From Pseudomonadales bacterium (GTDB lineage Bacteria; Pseudomonadota; Gammaproteobacteria; Pseudomonadales; Azotimanducaceae): 33,483 bases of DNA. A program made the position numbers and the translations under genes. Positions 1 to 7,923 of this stretch are shown here, piece after piece (the first letter of the stretch is position 1; the number at the start of each line of letters is the position of its first letter). Below the pieces are notes generated by a model that saw only the letters and a list, made by a program, of their open reading frames with translations, searched no databases and was not told the DNA's origin. The stretch lies in assembly GCA_022827245.1 (NCBI GenBank), contig JAJDTI010000134.1:1-33483 (forward strand), given 5' to 3'.

Positions 1-120
1 GCGGAGGAGGTCGACGGCTGGGCGCCGTGTGCCATCTTCGTGATACCCGGAACGAACCCGCCCCAGTATTCGACGGTCGCCGCCAAGGGCTGGTGCAACG
101 TCTGGGTGGCGCAGCCGTAA
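1..120 (+). CDS. C-terminal end of an unidentified protein (partial)
   Basis: The first reading frame is open from the window edge to a TAA at 118-120 and gives 39 residues ending WCNVWVAQP. The tail is rich in aromatic residues, with two cysteines and an IPGTNPPQYSTV segment, as in a compact extracellular or substrate-binding domain. That is only an impression, and I do not recognise the family. The start lies outside the window. It is followed by a REP-like hairpin at 131-155, and the next gene converges on it from the right. Confidence 0.55.
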   Translation, partial: AEEVDGWAPCAIFVIPGTNPPQYSTVAAKGWCNVWVAQP

Positions 121-130
121 CCGCCGGCGC

Positions 131-155
131 GGGCGGCCACGAGGGCCGCCCCTAC
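131..155 (-). repeat. REP-like hairpin with GTAG foot
   Basis: Read on the minus strand this is GTAG, then an 8-bp stem GGGCGGCC/GGCCGCCC around the loop CTCGT. The same design (GTAG, 8-bp stem, 5-nt loop) occurs twice at 16982-17050 with different but still fully paired stems. A conserved GTAG foot is known for REP sequences mobilised by REP-associated tyrosine transposases (RAYTs). The TAG of the foot is the stop codon of the oxygenase gene at 152-1129. The hairpin sits between convergent genes and could also terminate transcription. Confidence 0.7.
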
Positions 156-1129
156 ATGTAGCCGCGGGGCATCGAGGCCCGCACCGCGTCCGAGAAACCC
201 GACGCGACCCACTCGCACTGCGCGGTGTTCCAGTGCGAGAAGAAGAGCCGGACCGCCGGGTCCGGATGCAGCGCGAGGCGTTCCGGAAACAGGTTCCAGT
301 CCGTGAGGCAGGGCGTCGGCGGGCGCACGTAGCGGTCGGTGTCCGGCAGCGAACTCGGCAGCCAGCCGCCGCGCGCGTAGTACTGGTGCCAGGTGCGCCG
401 CGGCCGGCGGCCGTCGCCGTCGTAGCGGCAGTGCCAGGTGGCGGTGTCGTACAGGATGCACGTGCCCGCCGGGGCGAAGAGCGGCGCCTCCCGGTAGGCG
501 TCGCCAAGGGACTCGAAGGCGTCCCGCAGCGTCTCGGAACGGTTGCTCTGCGGCACGACGCAGAACGCGGGCGTCCCCGGCTCGACATCCGTCAGGTAGT
601 GGACGGCGCACAGCCAGTCCACGGGCATGTACGGCTCGCGCGTGAAACGGTCCGGGCGGGTGGCGTCGTAGTGGAAGTTCTGGCTGCCGATGCCGGCGTT
701 CGCCGGCGTTTCCCGGAAGTTGAACTCGCTGAAGCGGGTCCGCTCCTCGCCGCCGAGAATCCGGCACACGGCCGGGTAGGAACCCGGGTGACGGGTGTAG
801 GAGTCCAGCTCCGGGTAGTCCAGCAGCGGTTGCGAGAAGATCAGGCCCTGGTGGCGGTGGTGGGGCTTGCGCGGCCCGAGCCCCCAAGCGTCCGGTCGCT
901 CCCGCTGGGTGCGGTCGTAGAAGCCGTTCAGGTGGGCGAGTTCGCCCGAGGACAGGCATCCCGCGATCACGACGTAGCCGTTCCTTGCGAAGAATGCGTA
1001 GATGCCGTCGAGGTCGGTCCCGGCGAAGTGCGGCGGGGGCTCTTCGGCGATGCGGCCGAAGCCCTGGTCGGCGCGTTGCGGGTCGCCGGACCGGTTCTGC
1101 TGTTTCTCGAGCCGGACGCGCGCGTTCAT
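152..1129 (-). CDS. Phytanoyl-CoA dioxygenase (PhyH) family oxygenase
   Basis: This 325-residue protein looks like a non-haem Fe(II)/2-oxoglutarate oxygenase of the PhyH family. The iron-binding facial triad is visible as NFHYD (H153 and D155) and a distal H233 in TATWHCRYDG. The arginines at 242-245 are candidates for the 2-oxoglutarate carboxylate anchor. The opening DGIYAFFARNGYVVIAGCLS is the usual family start, in which the enzyme blocks its own product exit. I chose the ATG at 1129. The frame stays open upstream, but that extension is arginine-rich and does not resemble the family. No signal peptide is seen, so the protein is probably cytoplasmic. The family hydroxylates or halogenates small molecules, and the substrate cannot be read from sequence. 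The stop codon lies in the GTAG foot of a REP-like hairpin. Confidence 0.88.
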   Translation of the reverse strand: MNARVRLEKQQNRSGDPQRADQGFGRIAEEPPPHFAGTDLDGIYAFFARNGYVVIAGCLSSGELAHLNGFYDRTQRERPDAWGLGPRKPHHRHQGLIFSQPLLDYPELDSYTRHPGSYPAVCRILGGEERTRFSEFNFRETPANAGIGSQNFHYDATRPDRFTREPYMPVDWLCAVHYLTDVEPGTPAFCVVPQSNRSETLRDAFESLGDAYREAPLFAPAGTCILYDTATWHCRYDGDGRRPRRTWHQYYARGGWLPSSLPDTDRYVRPPTPCLTDWNLFPERLALHPDPAVRLFFSHWNTAQCEWVASGFSDAVRASMPRGYM

Positions 1130-1240
1130 GTGCGGCCGGCGGTGGTCGCGATGCGTCGCACTTCGGCGCAGCCCCCGATGATCGCGCGGCATCTTACCGT
1201 GATCGGCGCATGGGGGTTCGGGTCGGCTTCCTGCGGCGCA

Positions 1241-1254
1241 TGTTCCGTGGAACA
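1241..1254. promoter_or_regulatory. 14-bp palindrome in the divergent PhyH/CorC gap
   Basis: TGTTCCGTGGAACA has perfect 6-bp arms around GT and lies in the 171-bp gap between two divergent genes, 47 bp upstream of the CorC-type start. The position fits an operator for either gene. It resembles a ParB-binding parS site with two central bases missing, which would spoil the spacing of the arms. No regulator can be assigned. Confidence 0.35.
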
Positions 1255-1300
1255 CTGGCCCCAACCGCAACGCCCGGGCCCCGGGTCAGGAGCCACGCAC

Positions 1301-2584
1301 ATGCACGAACTCTCCATGAGTACGTTGCTGCTGATCATCCTCGTGCTGACGGTCCTGTCGGCCTACTTCGCCGGGTCCGAGACCGCGATGATGGCCCTGA
1401 ACCGCTATCGCCTGCGTCACCTGTCCAACGAGGGCCACCGCGGGGCGCGCAAGGCGAACCGGCTGCTGCAGCGGCCGGACCGGCTGCTGGGCGTCATCCT
1501 GGTCGGCAATAACGTCGTGATCTTCCTGACGGCGTCGTTCGCGACCGAGGTTGCCAACCGGATCGTCGGGGACACGGCGGGGCCGTTCATCGGCGCGGTG
1601 GTGCTGACCGTGTACATGCTGATATTCGCCGAGATCACGCCGAAGACCGTGGCGGCGGCCCGGCCCGAGGCGCTCGCCTTTCCGTCCGCCTACATCCTGC
1701 AGCCCCTGCTCAAGGTGTCGCACCCGGTGGTGATCTTCGTCAACTGGATCAGCAACCTGCTGGCGGCGCCGATGATCGCGCGTGCCGAGGAGAAGTCCGA
1801 GCAGCTCTCGGTCGCCGAGCTCAAGACCGTGCTCTACGAGCACACCACGCTGCCGCCCGAGCGGCAGGCCATGCTCGTGGGGATCCTGGACCTGGAGAAC
1901 GCGACAGTTGAGGACATCATGGTGCCTCGGGCCGGCATCGTGGGCATCGACCTCGACGACGAGACCGCCACCATCCTGGAGGCGATCGAGAACTCCCAGC
2001 ACACGCGCCTGCCCGTCTTCCGGGAACACATCGACAACGTCGTGGGCATCCTGCACCTGCGCCGCGCCGCCCGTTTCGCCGGGGAGACGTTCACGAAGAC
2101 GGACCTGGTGCGGGAGACCGAGGAACCGTACTTCGTGCCGGAGAGCACGCCGCTGCACACCCAGCTCTACAACTTCCAGAAGCAGCGGCGGCGCGTCGCG
2201 CTGGTGGTCGACGAGTACGGCCGGATCCGCGGGATGACCACCCTCGAGGACCTCCTCGAGGAGATCGTCGGCGAGTTCACCACCGACTTCACGTCCAGGC
2301 TCGGCGAGGTGCGCCGCGACAATGACGGGTCGTACCTCATCGACGGCAGCGCCCTCGTGCGGGACCTGAACCGGTTGCTGGCCTGGGACCTGCCGACCGC
2401 CGGCCCGCGGACCATGAACGGCCTCGTGCTGGAGCAGCTCGAGTCCTTCCCGGACGGCAACGTCAGCGTCCGGATCGGCCGCTACGTGCTGGAGAGCGTC
2501 CGCATGGCGGACAACCTGGTGCGGACGGTGCGGGTGATCCCGCCGCCGGATCAACCGGCGGCGGCGTCCGCGGGCGAGTCCTGA
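1301..2584 (+). CDS. CorC/HlyC (CNNM/UPF0053) family membrane protein with CBS domains
   Basis: This 427-residue protein has the family's full order: an N-terminal DUF21/CNNM transmembrane domain (about residues 5-190, including FAGSETAMMALNRYRLRHL and the FAEITPKTVAAARPE stretch), a pair of CBS domains (about 205-330, with VEDIMVPRAGIVGIDL and the VVDEYGRIRGMTTLEDLLEEIVGE signature) and a C-terminal CorC_HlyC domain (about 345-420). It matches the E. coli YfjD/CorB type rather than the soluble CorC type. Relatives are implicated in Mg2+/Co2+ efflux or homeostasis at the inner membrane, with CBS domains sensing nucleotide. The ATG at 1301 follows AGGAG by 8 bases; the open frame far upstream overlaps the antisense PhyH gene and is not used. 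The TGA overlaps an ATG (TGATG at 2582-2586). Confidence 0.93.
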   Translation: MHELSMSTLLLIILVLTVLSAYFAGSETAMMALNRYRLRHLSNEGHRGARKANRLLQRPDRLLGVILVGNNVVIFLTASFATEVANRIVGDTAGPFIGAVVLTVYMLIFAEITPKTVAAARPEALAFPSAYILQPLLKVSHPVVIFVNWISNLLAAPMIARAEEKSEQLSVAELKTVLYEHTTLPPERQAMLVGILDLENATVEDIMVPRAGIVGIDLDDETATILEAIENSQHTRLPVFREHIDNVVGILHLRRAARFAGETFTKTDLVRETEEPYFVPESTPLHTQLYNFQKQRRRVALVVDEYGRIRGMTTLEDLLEEIVGEFTTDFTSRLGEVRRDNDGSYLIDGSALVRDLNRLLAWDLPTAGPRTMNGLVLEQLESFPDGNVSVRIGRYVLESVRMADNLVRTVRVIPPPDQPAAASAGES

Positions 2585-2860
2585 TGTCCGCCGCGCACGT
2601 CGAAATCCCCCCGGTGCCGGCGTGGCTCCTCCACCGGCTCCGCGTGCACCGGGACGAGCACGGTCCCCACTACCAGGGACATCTCTCCGGCGTACGTGAC
2701 CATCGGCGCGCCGCCCTTCGATGCGTCCGCGGAGCCGAGTCCCGCCACGATCGATGACGAGCATGACGCCAAGCTGGCTTTTGCCTGCGCGGACCTGGCC
2801 GGGTCGCTCGACAGCGATCGTTTCCGCGCGGCGGCCGTGGTGTACGCTCCGACGCGATGA
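2584..2860 (+). pseudogene. Possible ~92-codon small gene split across two frames
   Basis: An ATG at 2584 overlaps the upstream stop (TGATG) and opens a frame beginning MSAAHVEIPPVPAWLLHRLR that stops at about 2751. The next forward frame, open across the same interval, carries the more protein-like VTIGAPPFDASAEPSPATI and ends at a TGA (2858-2860) that overlaps the ATG of the following gene as ATGA. The interval of 277 bases is 92 codons plus one base, as expected for one gene with a single-base frameshift. C-runs at about 2606-2611 and 2664-2667 are plausible indel sites. It could equally be non-coding spacer in GC-rich DNA. I recognise no family. Confidence 0.28.
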
Positions 2861-4689
2861 GAACCATGACACAGCGAATTCCCTTCCGCGGCACCGCACC
2901 CGCGTTGCTGCTGTGCGCCACGCTCGTCCTGCACGTGCCCGTGGCCGCGGCGGAACGCAACGCGTACTTCGGGGACCTGCACGTCCATACGAAGTACTCG
3001 GCGGACGCCTACGGCTTCGGCGCGCGCAACGGTCCGGACGAGGCCTACGCGTTCGCCAGGGGTGCGCCGCTGCGGCACCCGTCGGGCCAGGTCATCCGCA
3101 TGCGGAGCGCGCCGCTGGACTTCCTGGCGGTTACCGACCATGCGGAATACCTCGGCAACGTGACGGCGCTCGGCGACCCGGACCACCGGCTGTCCGGTTC
3201 CGCGATGACCGAGATCAACGACGGCGTGATGATGACCGCGTTCCTGACTTTCGGGGCGGCGCTGCGCACGGGCGAACGGGACCCGGAGCTTTACGACGAG
3301 GGCGGCCGTCGAGCCACGTGGGAGCGGATCGTCGCGGCCGCCGAGCGCAACAACGCTCCGGGCACGTTCACCACGTTCGTCGGGTACGAGTACAGCTCGG
3401 CGCCCGACGGCATGCTGCACCGCAACGTCATCTTCGCCGGCTCCCGCGTGCCCGAACTGCCCTTCGGCGCCACGGATTCGCTGTACCCCGAGGATCTCTG
3501 GGCCTGGCTGGACGGTCTGCGCGCCGAGGGCATCGAGGCCCTCGCCATCCCGCACAACACGAACCTGAGCAACGGCAACTTCTTCGGGACGACGACGTTC
3601 GGCGGCGAACCGTTCGACGCCCGCTACGCCGAGGCGCGCCTGCGCAACGAGCCGCTTGTCGAGATCACCCAGGTGAAGGGCACGTCCGAGACCCATCCCC
3701 TGCTCTCGCCAAACGACGAGTGGGCGGGCTTCGAGGTCATCGGCGGCGGCGTCCCCGGGGCCTACGTCCGGGATGCCCTGCTGACCGGACTCGAGCAGCA
3801 GGAGGCCCGGGGGTTCAATCCCTACAGGTTCGGATTCATCGGCTCGAGCGATACGCACAACGTCGGCGGCGCCTACGAGGAGCCCACCTACCACGGCAAA
3901 ATCGGCAACGCGGACGGTCGTCCGGAGTGGCGCCGGATCACGCCCGTCCGGGAGAGGGATGAGGAGAGAGATGAGGAAAGAGACGAAGAGGGGGAGGACG
4001 AAGCGTCGCTGCTCGCCCAGCTCAGGGCGGGCGCCACGGCGGGTTGGGGCGCGTCGGGACTCGCCGGCGTCTGGGCCGAGGCCAACACCCGCGAAGCCAT
4101 CTACGCGGCGTTACGGCGCAAGGAGACGTTTGGCACGAGCGGTCCGCGCATCCGCGTGCAGTTCTTTGCCGGCCATGGCCCGGATGCGGACGCCGACGCG
4201 GACGGGCTTCGCGCCGGCGGCGTGCCGATGGGCGGCGAGTTGCCGGCCCGTCGGGACGCCGCGCCGACGTTCCTGGCCTGGGCGATGCGGGACCCGAACA
4301 GCGCCTGGCTGCAGAGGATGCAGATCGTCAAGGGCTGGCTGGACGACCGCGGCGCTCGCCAGGAGCGCGTCTTCGACGTGGCGTGCTCGGACGGGCTGTC
4401 GCCGGACCCGGAGACGCACCGGTGCCCGGACAACGGTGCGGGCGTCGACCTGGGCACCTGCGCCTTCGATCACGACAAGGGAGCGGTGGAACTGCGGGCC
4501 GTCTGGTCGGACCCGGAGTTCGACGGGAATCACCGCGCGTTCTACTACGCGCGGGTGCTCGAGAACCCAACCTGCAGGTGGTCGACCTGGGACGCGCTGA
4601 ACACCGGACTCCCCCTGCAGGGCGAGTTGCCGGCGACGGTCCAGGAACGGGCCTGGTCGTCGCCGATCTGGATGACGCCCGCCGGCTGA
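2857..4689 (+). CDS. Exported DUF3604 domain protein (PHP-like metal hydrolase fold)
   Basis: This 610-residue protein has an N-terminal signal peptide (hydrophobic ALLLCATLVLHVPVAAA, likely cleaved near residue 32). The DUF3604 domain begins at YFGDLHVHTKYSADAYGFG, with the HxH pair H42/H44, and continues with DFLAVTDHAEYLG (D94, H95). A later GFIGSSDTHN segment at about 329-335 completes the metal-binding pattern typical of PHP-type phosphoesterase folds. The family has no firmly assigned reaction and often sits near sulfatases, as it does here. Residues 366-377 are three exact ERDE units in an acidic insert between the metal motif and the C-terminal part. The start overlaps the end of the possible small gene at 2584-2860. 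The gene converges on a sulfatase 26 bp downstream. Confidence 0.88.
   Translation: MRTMTQRIPFRGTAPALLLCATLVLHVPVAAAERNAYFGDLHVHTKYSADAYGFGARNGPDEAYAFARGAPLRHPSGQVIRMRSAPLDFLAVTDHAEYLGNVTALGDPDHRLSGSAMTEINDGVMMTAFLTFGAALRTGERDPELYDEGGRRATWERIVAAAERNNAPGTFTTFVGYEYSSAPDGMLHRNVIFAGSRVPELPFGATDSLYPEDLWAWLDGLRAEGIEALAIPHNTNLSNGNFFGTTTFGGEPFDARYAEARLRNEPLVEITQVKGTSETHPLLSPNDEWAGFEVIGGGVPGAYVRDALLTGLEQQEARGFNPYRFGFIGSSDTHNVGGAYEEPTYHGKIGNADGRPEWRRITPVRERDEERDEERDEEGEDEASLLAQLRAGATAGWGASGLAGVWAEANTREAIYAALRRKETFGTSGPRIRVQFFAGHGPDADADADGLRAGGVPMGGELPARRDAAPTFLAWAMRDPNSAWLQRMQIVKGWLDDRGARQERVFDVACSDGLSPDPETHRCPDNGAGVDLGTCAFDHDKGAVELRAVWSDPEFDGNHRAFYYARVLENPTCRWSTWDALNTGLPLQGELPATVQERAWSSPIWMTPAG
3952..3987 (+). 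repeat. Three 12-bp purine-rich repeats inside the DUF3604 gene
   Basis: Three tandem 12-mers (GAGAGGGATGAG and variants) encode ERDE three times, in frame, and run straight into a further EGEDE stretch. The local bases are almost all purines on the coding strand, unlike the flanking GC-rich sequence. The unit length is a multiple of three, so copy-number change would keep the frame. Confidence 0.85.
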
Positions 4690-4715
4690 CAGGGCCTGGA
4701 GGACTCGGAACCCCG

Positions 4716-6185
4716 TCAGCCAGGCGTCAGTTCGACGCGCCCGAACGCCTCGTCCACCGGCCGCACCCAGTCCATGACCGGCGCCGCCGGACCGCCGGTG
4801 ATGCGCAGCCGGCCGTCTTCGACGAAACCCTCGGGCCGTCCGTCGAGTTCGGCGACGAGGCGGGAGCGCCAGTCGTCGATGTCGGCCCGGTGTCCGGGAC
4901 TCGCGGACAGGTCCTCCATCTCGCGCGGATCGTTCTCGAGATCGAAGTAGTGCTGCGAACCCGTGCCGGGGTACCAGATGTACTTCCGGCGTCCGTCGGT
5001 CAGGTACTGCATGCCGCTGTCGAGGGTCGGGACGATGGCGCACTCGCCGTGCAGGAAGGGCCGCCAGGAGGCCCGGTCGCCCAGGATGAGCGACAGCAGG
5101 CTCTCGCCCTCGACGCCTTCCGGGACCTCGATCCCGGCAATCTCCAGCAGCGTCGGCATCACGTCCATGAGTTCCACGAGTTCTTCCCGGACCTGTCCCC
5201 GGGCGTCCTGCCATCGCGGCTCCGGCGGCATCCGTAGCACGAACGGAATGCGGGCGGAGCCTTCGAAGGCGTTGCGCTTGCGGATCCACTGGTGGTCGCC
5301 CAGCATCTCGCCGTGATCGGAGAGGAACAGCACGACCGTGTTGGCTGGCAGGGCGGTCAGCACGCGGCCGATCTGATCGTCGACGTGGTTGATGGAACCG
5401 TAGTAGCCGGCGCGGTACTGCCGCATGAGTTCCGGCGTCAGCGCCGTGCGCCAGGAGGTCACCGACAGTCCGCGCTGCGGACCGTCGTAGACGCGCGCCC
5501 AGTCGCCGACCACGGGTTCCGGCAGGTCCATCGCCATGTAGCGGTCCCAGTAGGGCTGCGGCGGGGTGCAGGGCTGATGCGGCTGGTGAAAGCTCACCTT
5601 GAGGAAGAACGGCACGGTCGGGTCCCGCCGGTGCAGGAAATCGAGGGCCTGGTCGGCGCACCAGTGGGTGAAGTGCAGGTTCTCCGGCAGGTGCCAGGGC
5701 CGCGCCACCCAGCCGTTCTGGTGCGCGCCGTGCGCGACTCCGGCGTTCCAGGAGCGCACGCCCTCGCGGGCGAGAAAGAGCTGGTAGTCGTCCGAGGCCG
5801 GCGGGCCGAAGGGGCTGTCCGCCCACACGGAGCTGTCGAATCCGTACAGGCGCCGGCGGGGGAACAGGTGCAGCTTGCCGACGAGGTGGGTCTGGTAGCC
5901 GGCCCGGGACAGCTCGCCCGGCAGCGTCGGCCCGTCGAGCCATCCCACCGCGTTCATCAGGATGCCGTGGGAGGCGGGCCGCTTGCCCGTCATCAGCGTG
6001 CGCCGGGCCGGGACGCACACCGGGCAGGCGGAGTAGGCGCGGCGAAAGCGCACGCCGGTGGCGGCCAGTTCGTCGAGGTACGGGGTCTGCAGTACCGGGT
6101 GACCGTCGATGCCGAGGCAGTCGCCGCGCTGTTCGTCGGTCATGAAGAGGACGATGTTGGGGCGTGAGTCGGTGATGTCCGTCAT
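4716..6185 (-). CDS. Type I sulfatase-like hydrolase
   Basis: This 489-residue protein belongs to the alkaline-phosphatase/sulfatase superfamily. The N-terminus SRPNIVLFMTDEQRGDCLG gives the first metal ligands (D17, with E18 where many relatives have a second Asp). The formylglycine motif is CVPARRTLMTG with C57, P59 and R61, a C-x-P-A-R variant of the common C-x-P-S-R. The metal motif FLSDHGEMLGDH follows near residue 290, and a C-terminal sub-domain ends the protein. Activity would require oxidation of C57 to formylglycine, and no maturase is in the window. No signal peptide is evident, so the enzyme may be cytoplasmic. AGGA lies 5 bases before the ATG. It diverges from a second sulfatase that is not closely similar. 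The substrate, a sulfate or possibly phosphonate ester, is unknown. Confidence 0.9.
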   Translation of the reverse strand: MTDITDSRPNIVLFMTDEQRGDCLGIDGHPVLQTPYLDELAATGVRFRRAYSACPVCVPARRTLMTGKRPASHGILMNAVGWLDGPTLPGELSRAGYQTHLVGKLHLFPRRRLYGFDSSVWADSPFGPPASDDYQLFLAREGVRSWNAGVAHGAHQNGWVARPWHLPENLHFTHWCADQALDFLHRRDPTVPFFLKVSFHQPHQPCTPPQPYWDRYMAMDLPEPVVGDWARVYDGPQRGLSVTSWRTALTPELMRQYRAGYYGSINHVDDQIGRVLTALPANTVVLFLSDHGEMLGDHQWIRKRNAFEGSARIPFVLRMPPEPRWQDARGQVREELVELMDVMPTLLEIAGIEVPEGVEGESLLSLILGDRASWRPFLHGECAIVPTLDSGMQYLTDGRRKYIWYPGTGSQHYFDLENDPREMEDLSASPGHRADIDDWRSRLVAELDGRPEGFVEDGRLRITGGPAAPVMDWVRPVDEAFGRVELTPG

Positions 6186-6261
6186 GGGTCCTGGGCGTCG
6201 TTGTGGAGGGGAGGGCGGCCGGTTCGGCGCGGGGGAAGGATAGCCGATCGCGATGGCGGCG

Positions 6262-6291
6262 CTGGCGTGTTCGGCCGGCCTCGCTTACGCT
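6262..6291 (+). promoter_or_regulatory. Candidate sigma70-type promoter for the second sulfatase
   Basis: CTGGCG and TACGCT are separated by 18 bases. The same layout (TGGC, about 18 bases, then TCGCTTA-G/C-GCT) occurs before the glutathione transferase gene at 7853-7882. If real, transcription would begin near 6298, inside the longer reading frame that opens at an ATG at 6253, which favours the start at 6331. Confidence 0.4.
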
Positions 6292-6330
6292 CCCCTGGCG
6301 CCTCTCGCGCGTGCGTACCGGAGACCCCCC

Positions 6331-7839
6331 TTGCCAGACCCGCGCCCCAACGTCCTGTTCATCATGTCGGACGACCATGCCGCCCACGCCATGAGCTGCT
6401 ACGGCAGCCGGATCAACCGTACGCCGAACCTCGACCGCCTCGCCGCGGAGGGGGCGCGCCTGGATCGGTGCTTCTGCACCAACAGCATCTGCGAACCGAG
6501 CCGCGCGGCGATCCTCACGGGCACCTACAACCACGTCAACGGCGTCACCACGATCGGTGCGCACCTGGACAACCGCCTCCCCAACGTGGCGAAGGAGCTG
6601 CGCGCCGCGGGCTACCAGACGGCAGTGTTCGGCAAGTGGCACCTGGGGGACGAAGCGCCGCACTGGCCGACGGGCTTCGAGGAGTGGAAGGTGCTGCAGG
6701 GCCAGGGGCCGTATTTCGATCCCGAGATGAACTGCAACGGCCGCATGGCGTCGTTCGAGGGCTACACGACCGACATCGTCACCGAACTCACCCTCGACTA
6801 CCTCGCCGGCCGCGACCGGGAACGGCCGTTCTTCGTGCAATGCCACCACAAGGCGCCGCACCGGCCCTGGGACCCGGACGAGGCGCACAGCGCGCTATTC
6901 CAGGACGCGGACCTGCCGTTGCCCGAGACGTTCGACGACGACTACGCGAACCGCTCCTGCGCCGCGGCGGAGGCGCAGATGCGCGTCGCCGAGCACATGA
7001 CGTATCGGGACCTCAAGCTGGTCCCGCCGCCGGACGTCGAGGCCCGGCGGCCGATACCGCACCCCGAGGACGTCACGGGCTTCACGCTGACGCCCCGGGA
7101 GACGGGTGCGCCGGTGTCCTTCGGGGACCGGGACGCGCTGGCCCGCTTCAAGTACCAGCGTTACATGAAGGACTACCTGCGCTGCGTCGCGTCGGTGGAC
7201 GACAACGTGGGCCGGCTGCTGGACTTCCTGGAAGCCGACGGCGTCGCGGAGCACACCGTCGTCGTCTACACCTCCGACCAGGGCTTCTTCCTCGGCGACC
7301 ACGGCTGGTACGACAAGCGCTTCATGTACGAGGAGTCCCTGCGCATGCCGTTCGTGGTGCGCCACCCGGGGGAGATCGCGCCGGGCACGGTCGTCGAGGA
7401 GATCGTCACGAACGTGGACTTCGCACCCACTTTCTGCGACTGGGCCGGCCAACCCGCGCCGGGCTACATGCAGGGGCGTTCGTTCCGGCCGCTGCTGCGC
7501 GGCGCCGCGCCGAAGGACTGGCCGCAGTCCATGTACTACCGCTACTGGATGCACCTCACCCACCACTACGTGAGCGCCCACTACGGTGTGCGGACGAGGA
7601 CCCACAAGCTGATCCACTACTACGGCGAGGCGCTCGGCCAGCCGAACACGCTCGACGAGTCGAAGCCGAGCGCCTGGGAGCTGTTCGACCTCAAGGCGGA
7701 TCCGTGCGAGATGACGTCGGTCTACGGAAGGCCCGAGTACGCGGCCGTGCAGGCGGCGTTGACCGGGGAACTGGCGCGGCTGCAGGCCCTGGTGGGGGAC
7801 GAGCCCGTTCGGTCGGGGTCCGCCCCGGACGATGGCTGA
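6331..7839 (+). CDS. Type I sulfatase-like hydrolase
   Basis: This is a second, distinct sulfatase of about 502 residues. From the chosen TTG at 6331 it begins MPDPRPNVLFIMSDDH, the usual family opening with the first metal ligands, then the canonical formylglycine site CEPSRAAILTG, a FGKWHLGD lysine/histidine motif, QCHHKAPHRPWDP, and YTSDQGFFLGDHGWYDKR with the remaining metal ligands. GGAG lies 7 bases before the TTG and a promoter-like pair lies upstream at 6262-6291. The alternative ATG at 6253 adds 26 residues that make only a weak hydrophobic leader, so an exported form is not excluded. Relatives in this clade are often annotated as arylsulfatase or heparan/iduronate-type enzymes; the substrate is not deducible. 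It is divergent from the sulfatase at 4716-6185. Confidence 0.9.
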   Translation: MPDPRPNVLFIMSDDHAAHAMSCYGSRINRTPNLDRLAAEGARLDRCFCTNSICEPSRAAILTGTYNHVNGVTTIGAHLDNRLPNVAKELRAAGYQTAVFGKWHLGDEAPHWPTGFEEWKVLQGQGPYFDPEMNCNGRMASFEGYTTDIVTELTLDYLAGRDRERPFFVQCHHKAPHRPWDPDEAHSALFQDADLPLPETFDDDYANRSCAAAEAQMRVAEHMTYRDLKLVPPPDVEARRPIPHPEDVTGFTLTPRETGAPVSFGDRDALARFKYQRYMKDYLRCVASVDDNVGRLLDFLEADGVAEHTVVVYTSDQGFFLGDHGWYDKRFMYEESLRMPFVVRHPGEIAPGTVVEEIVTNVDFAPTFCDWAGQPAPGYMQGRSFRPLLRGAAPKDWPQSMYYRYWMHLTHHYVSAHYGVRTRTHKLIHYYGEALGQPNTLDESKPSAWELFDLKADPCEMTSVYGRPEYAAVQAALTGELARLQALVGDEPVRSGSAPDDG

Positions 7840-7852
7840 CAGGGCTGTGGCG

Positions 7853-7882
7853 TTGGCAGGACCGCTCGGATTCGCTTAGGCT
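7853..7882 (+). promoter_or_regulatory. Candidate promoter of the GST-dioxygenase pair
   Basis: TTGGCA and TAGGCT are separated by 18 bases and lie about 42 bases before the glutathione transferase start. The resemblance to the promoter-like pair at 6262-6291 is visible across both boxes and the bases flanking the -10. Confidence 0.45.
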
Positions 7883-7923
7883 GCCGGGCTTGGGCCGCGC
7901 CCGGGAGAAGGAAGGAGAGAATC

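Noticed and set aside
1241..1254. A functional parS site
   Set aside because: Two central bases of the 16-bp consensus are absent, shifting the arms relative to each other, and no par gene is near.
233..1300. Long upstream extension of the CorC-type gene to a start at 233
   Set aside because: The added residues are valine- and arginine-rich, antisense to the PhyH gene, and do not match the family. AGGAG and the membrane-helix start support 1301.
4716..6185. Loss of the sulfatase active site because the motif is CVPAR, not CxPSR
   Set aside because: Alanine at this position is an accepted variant of the formylglycine motif; cysteine, proline and arginine are all present.
4111..6888. 925-codon minus-strand frame over the DUF3604 and sulfatase genes
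   Set aside because: It is a GC-rich shadow: proline/arginine-rich, no domain, and it overlaps well-supported genes on both strands, including the sulfatase in another frame.
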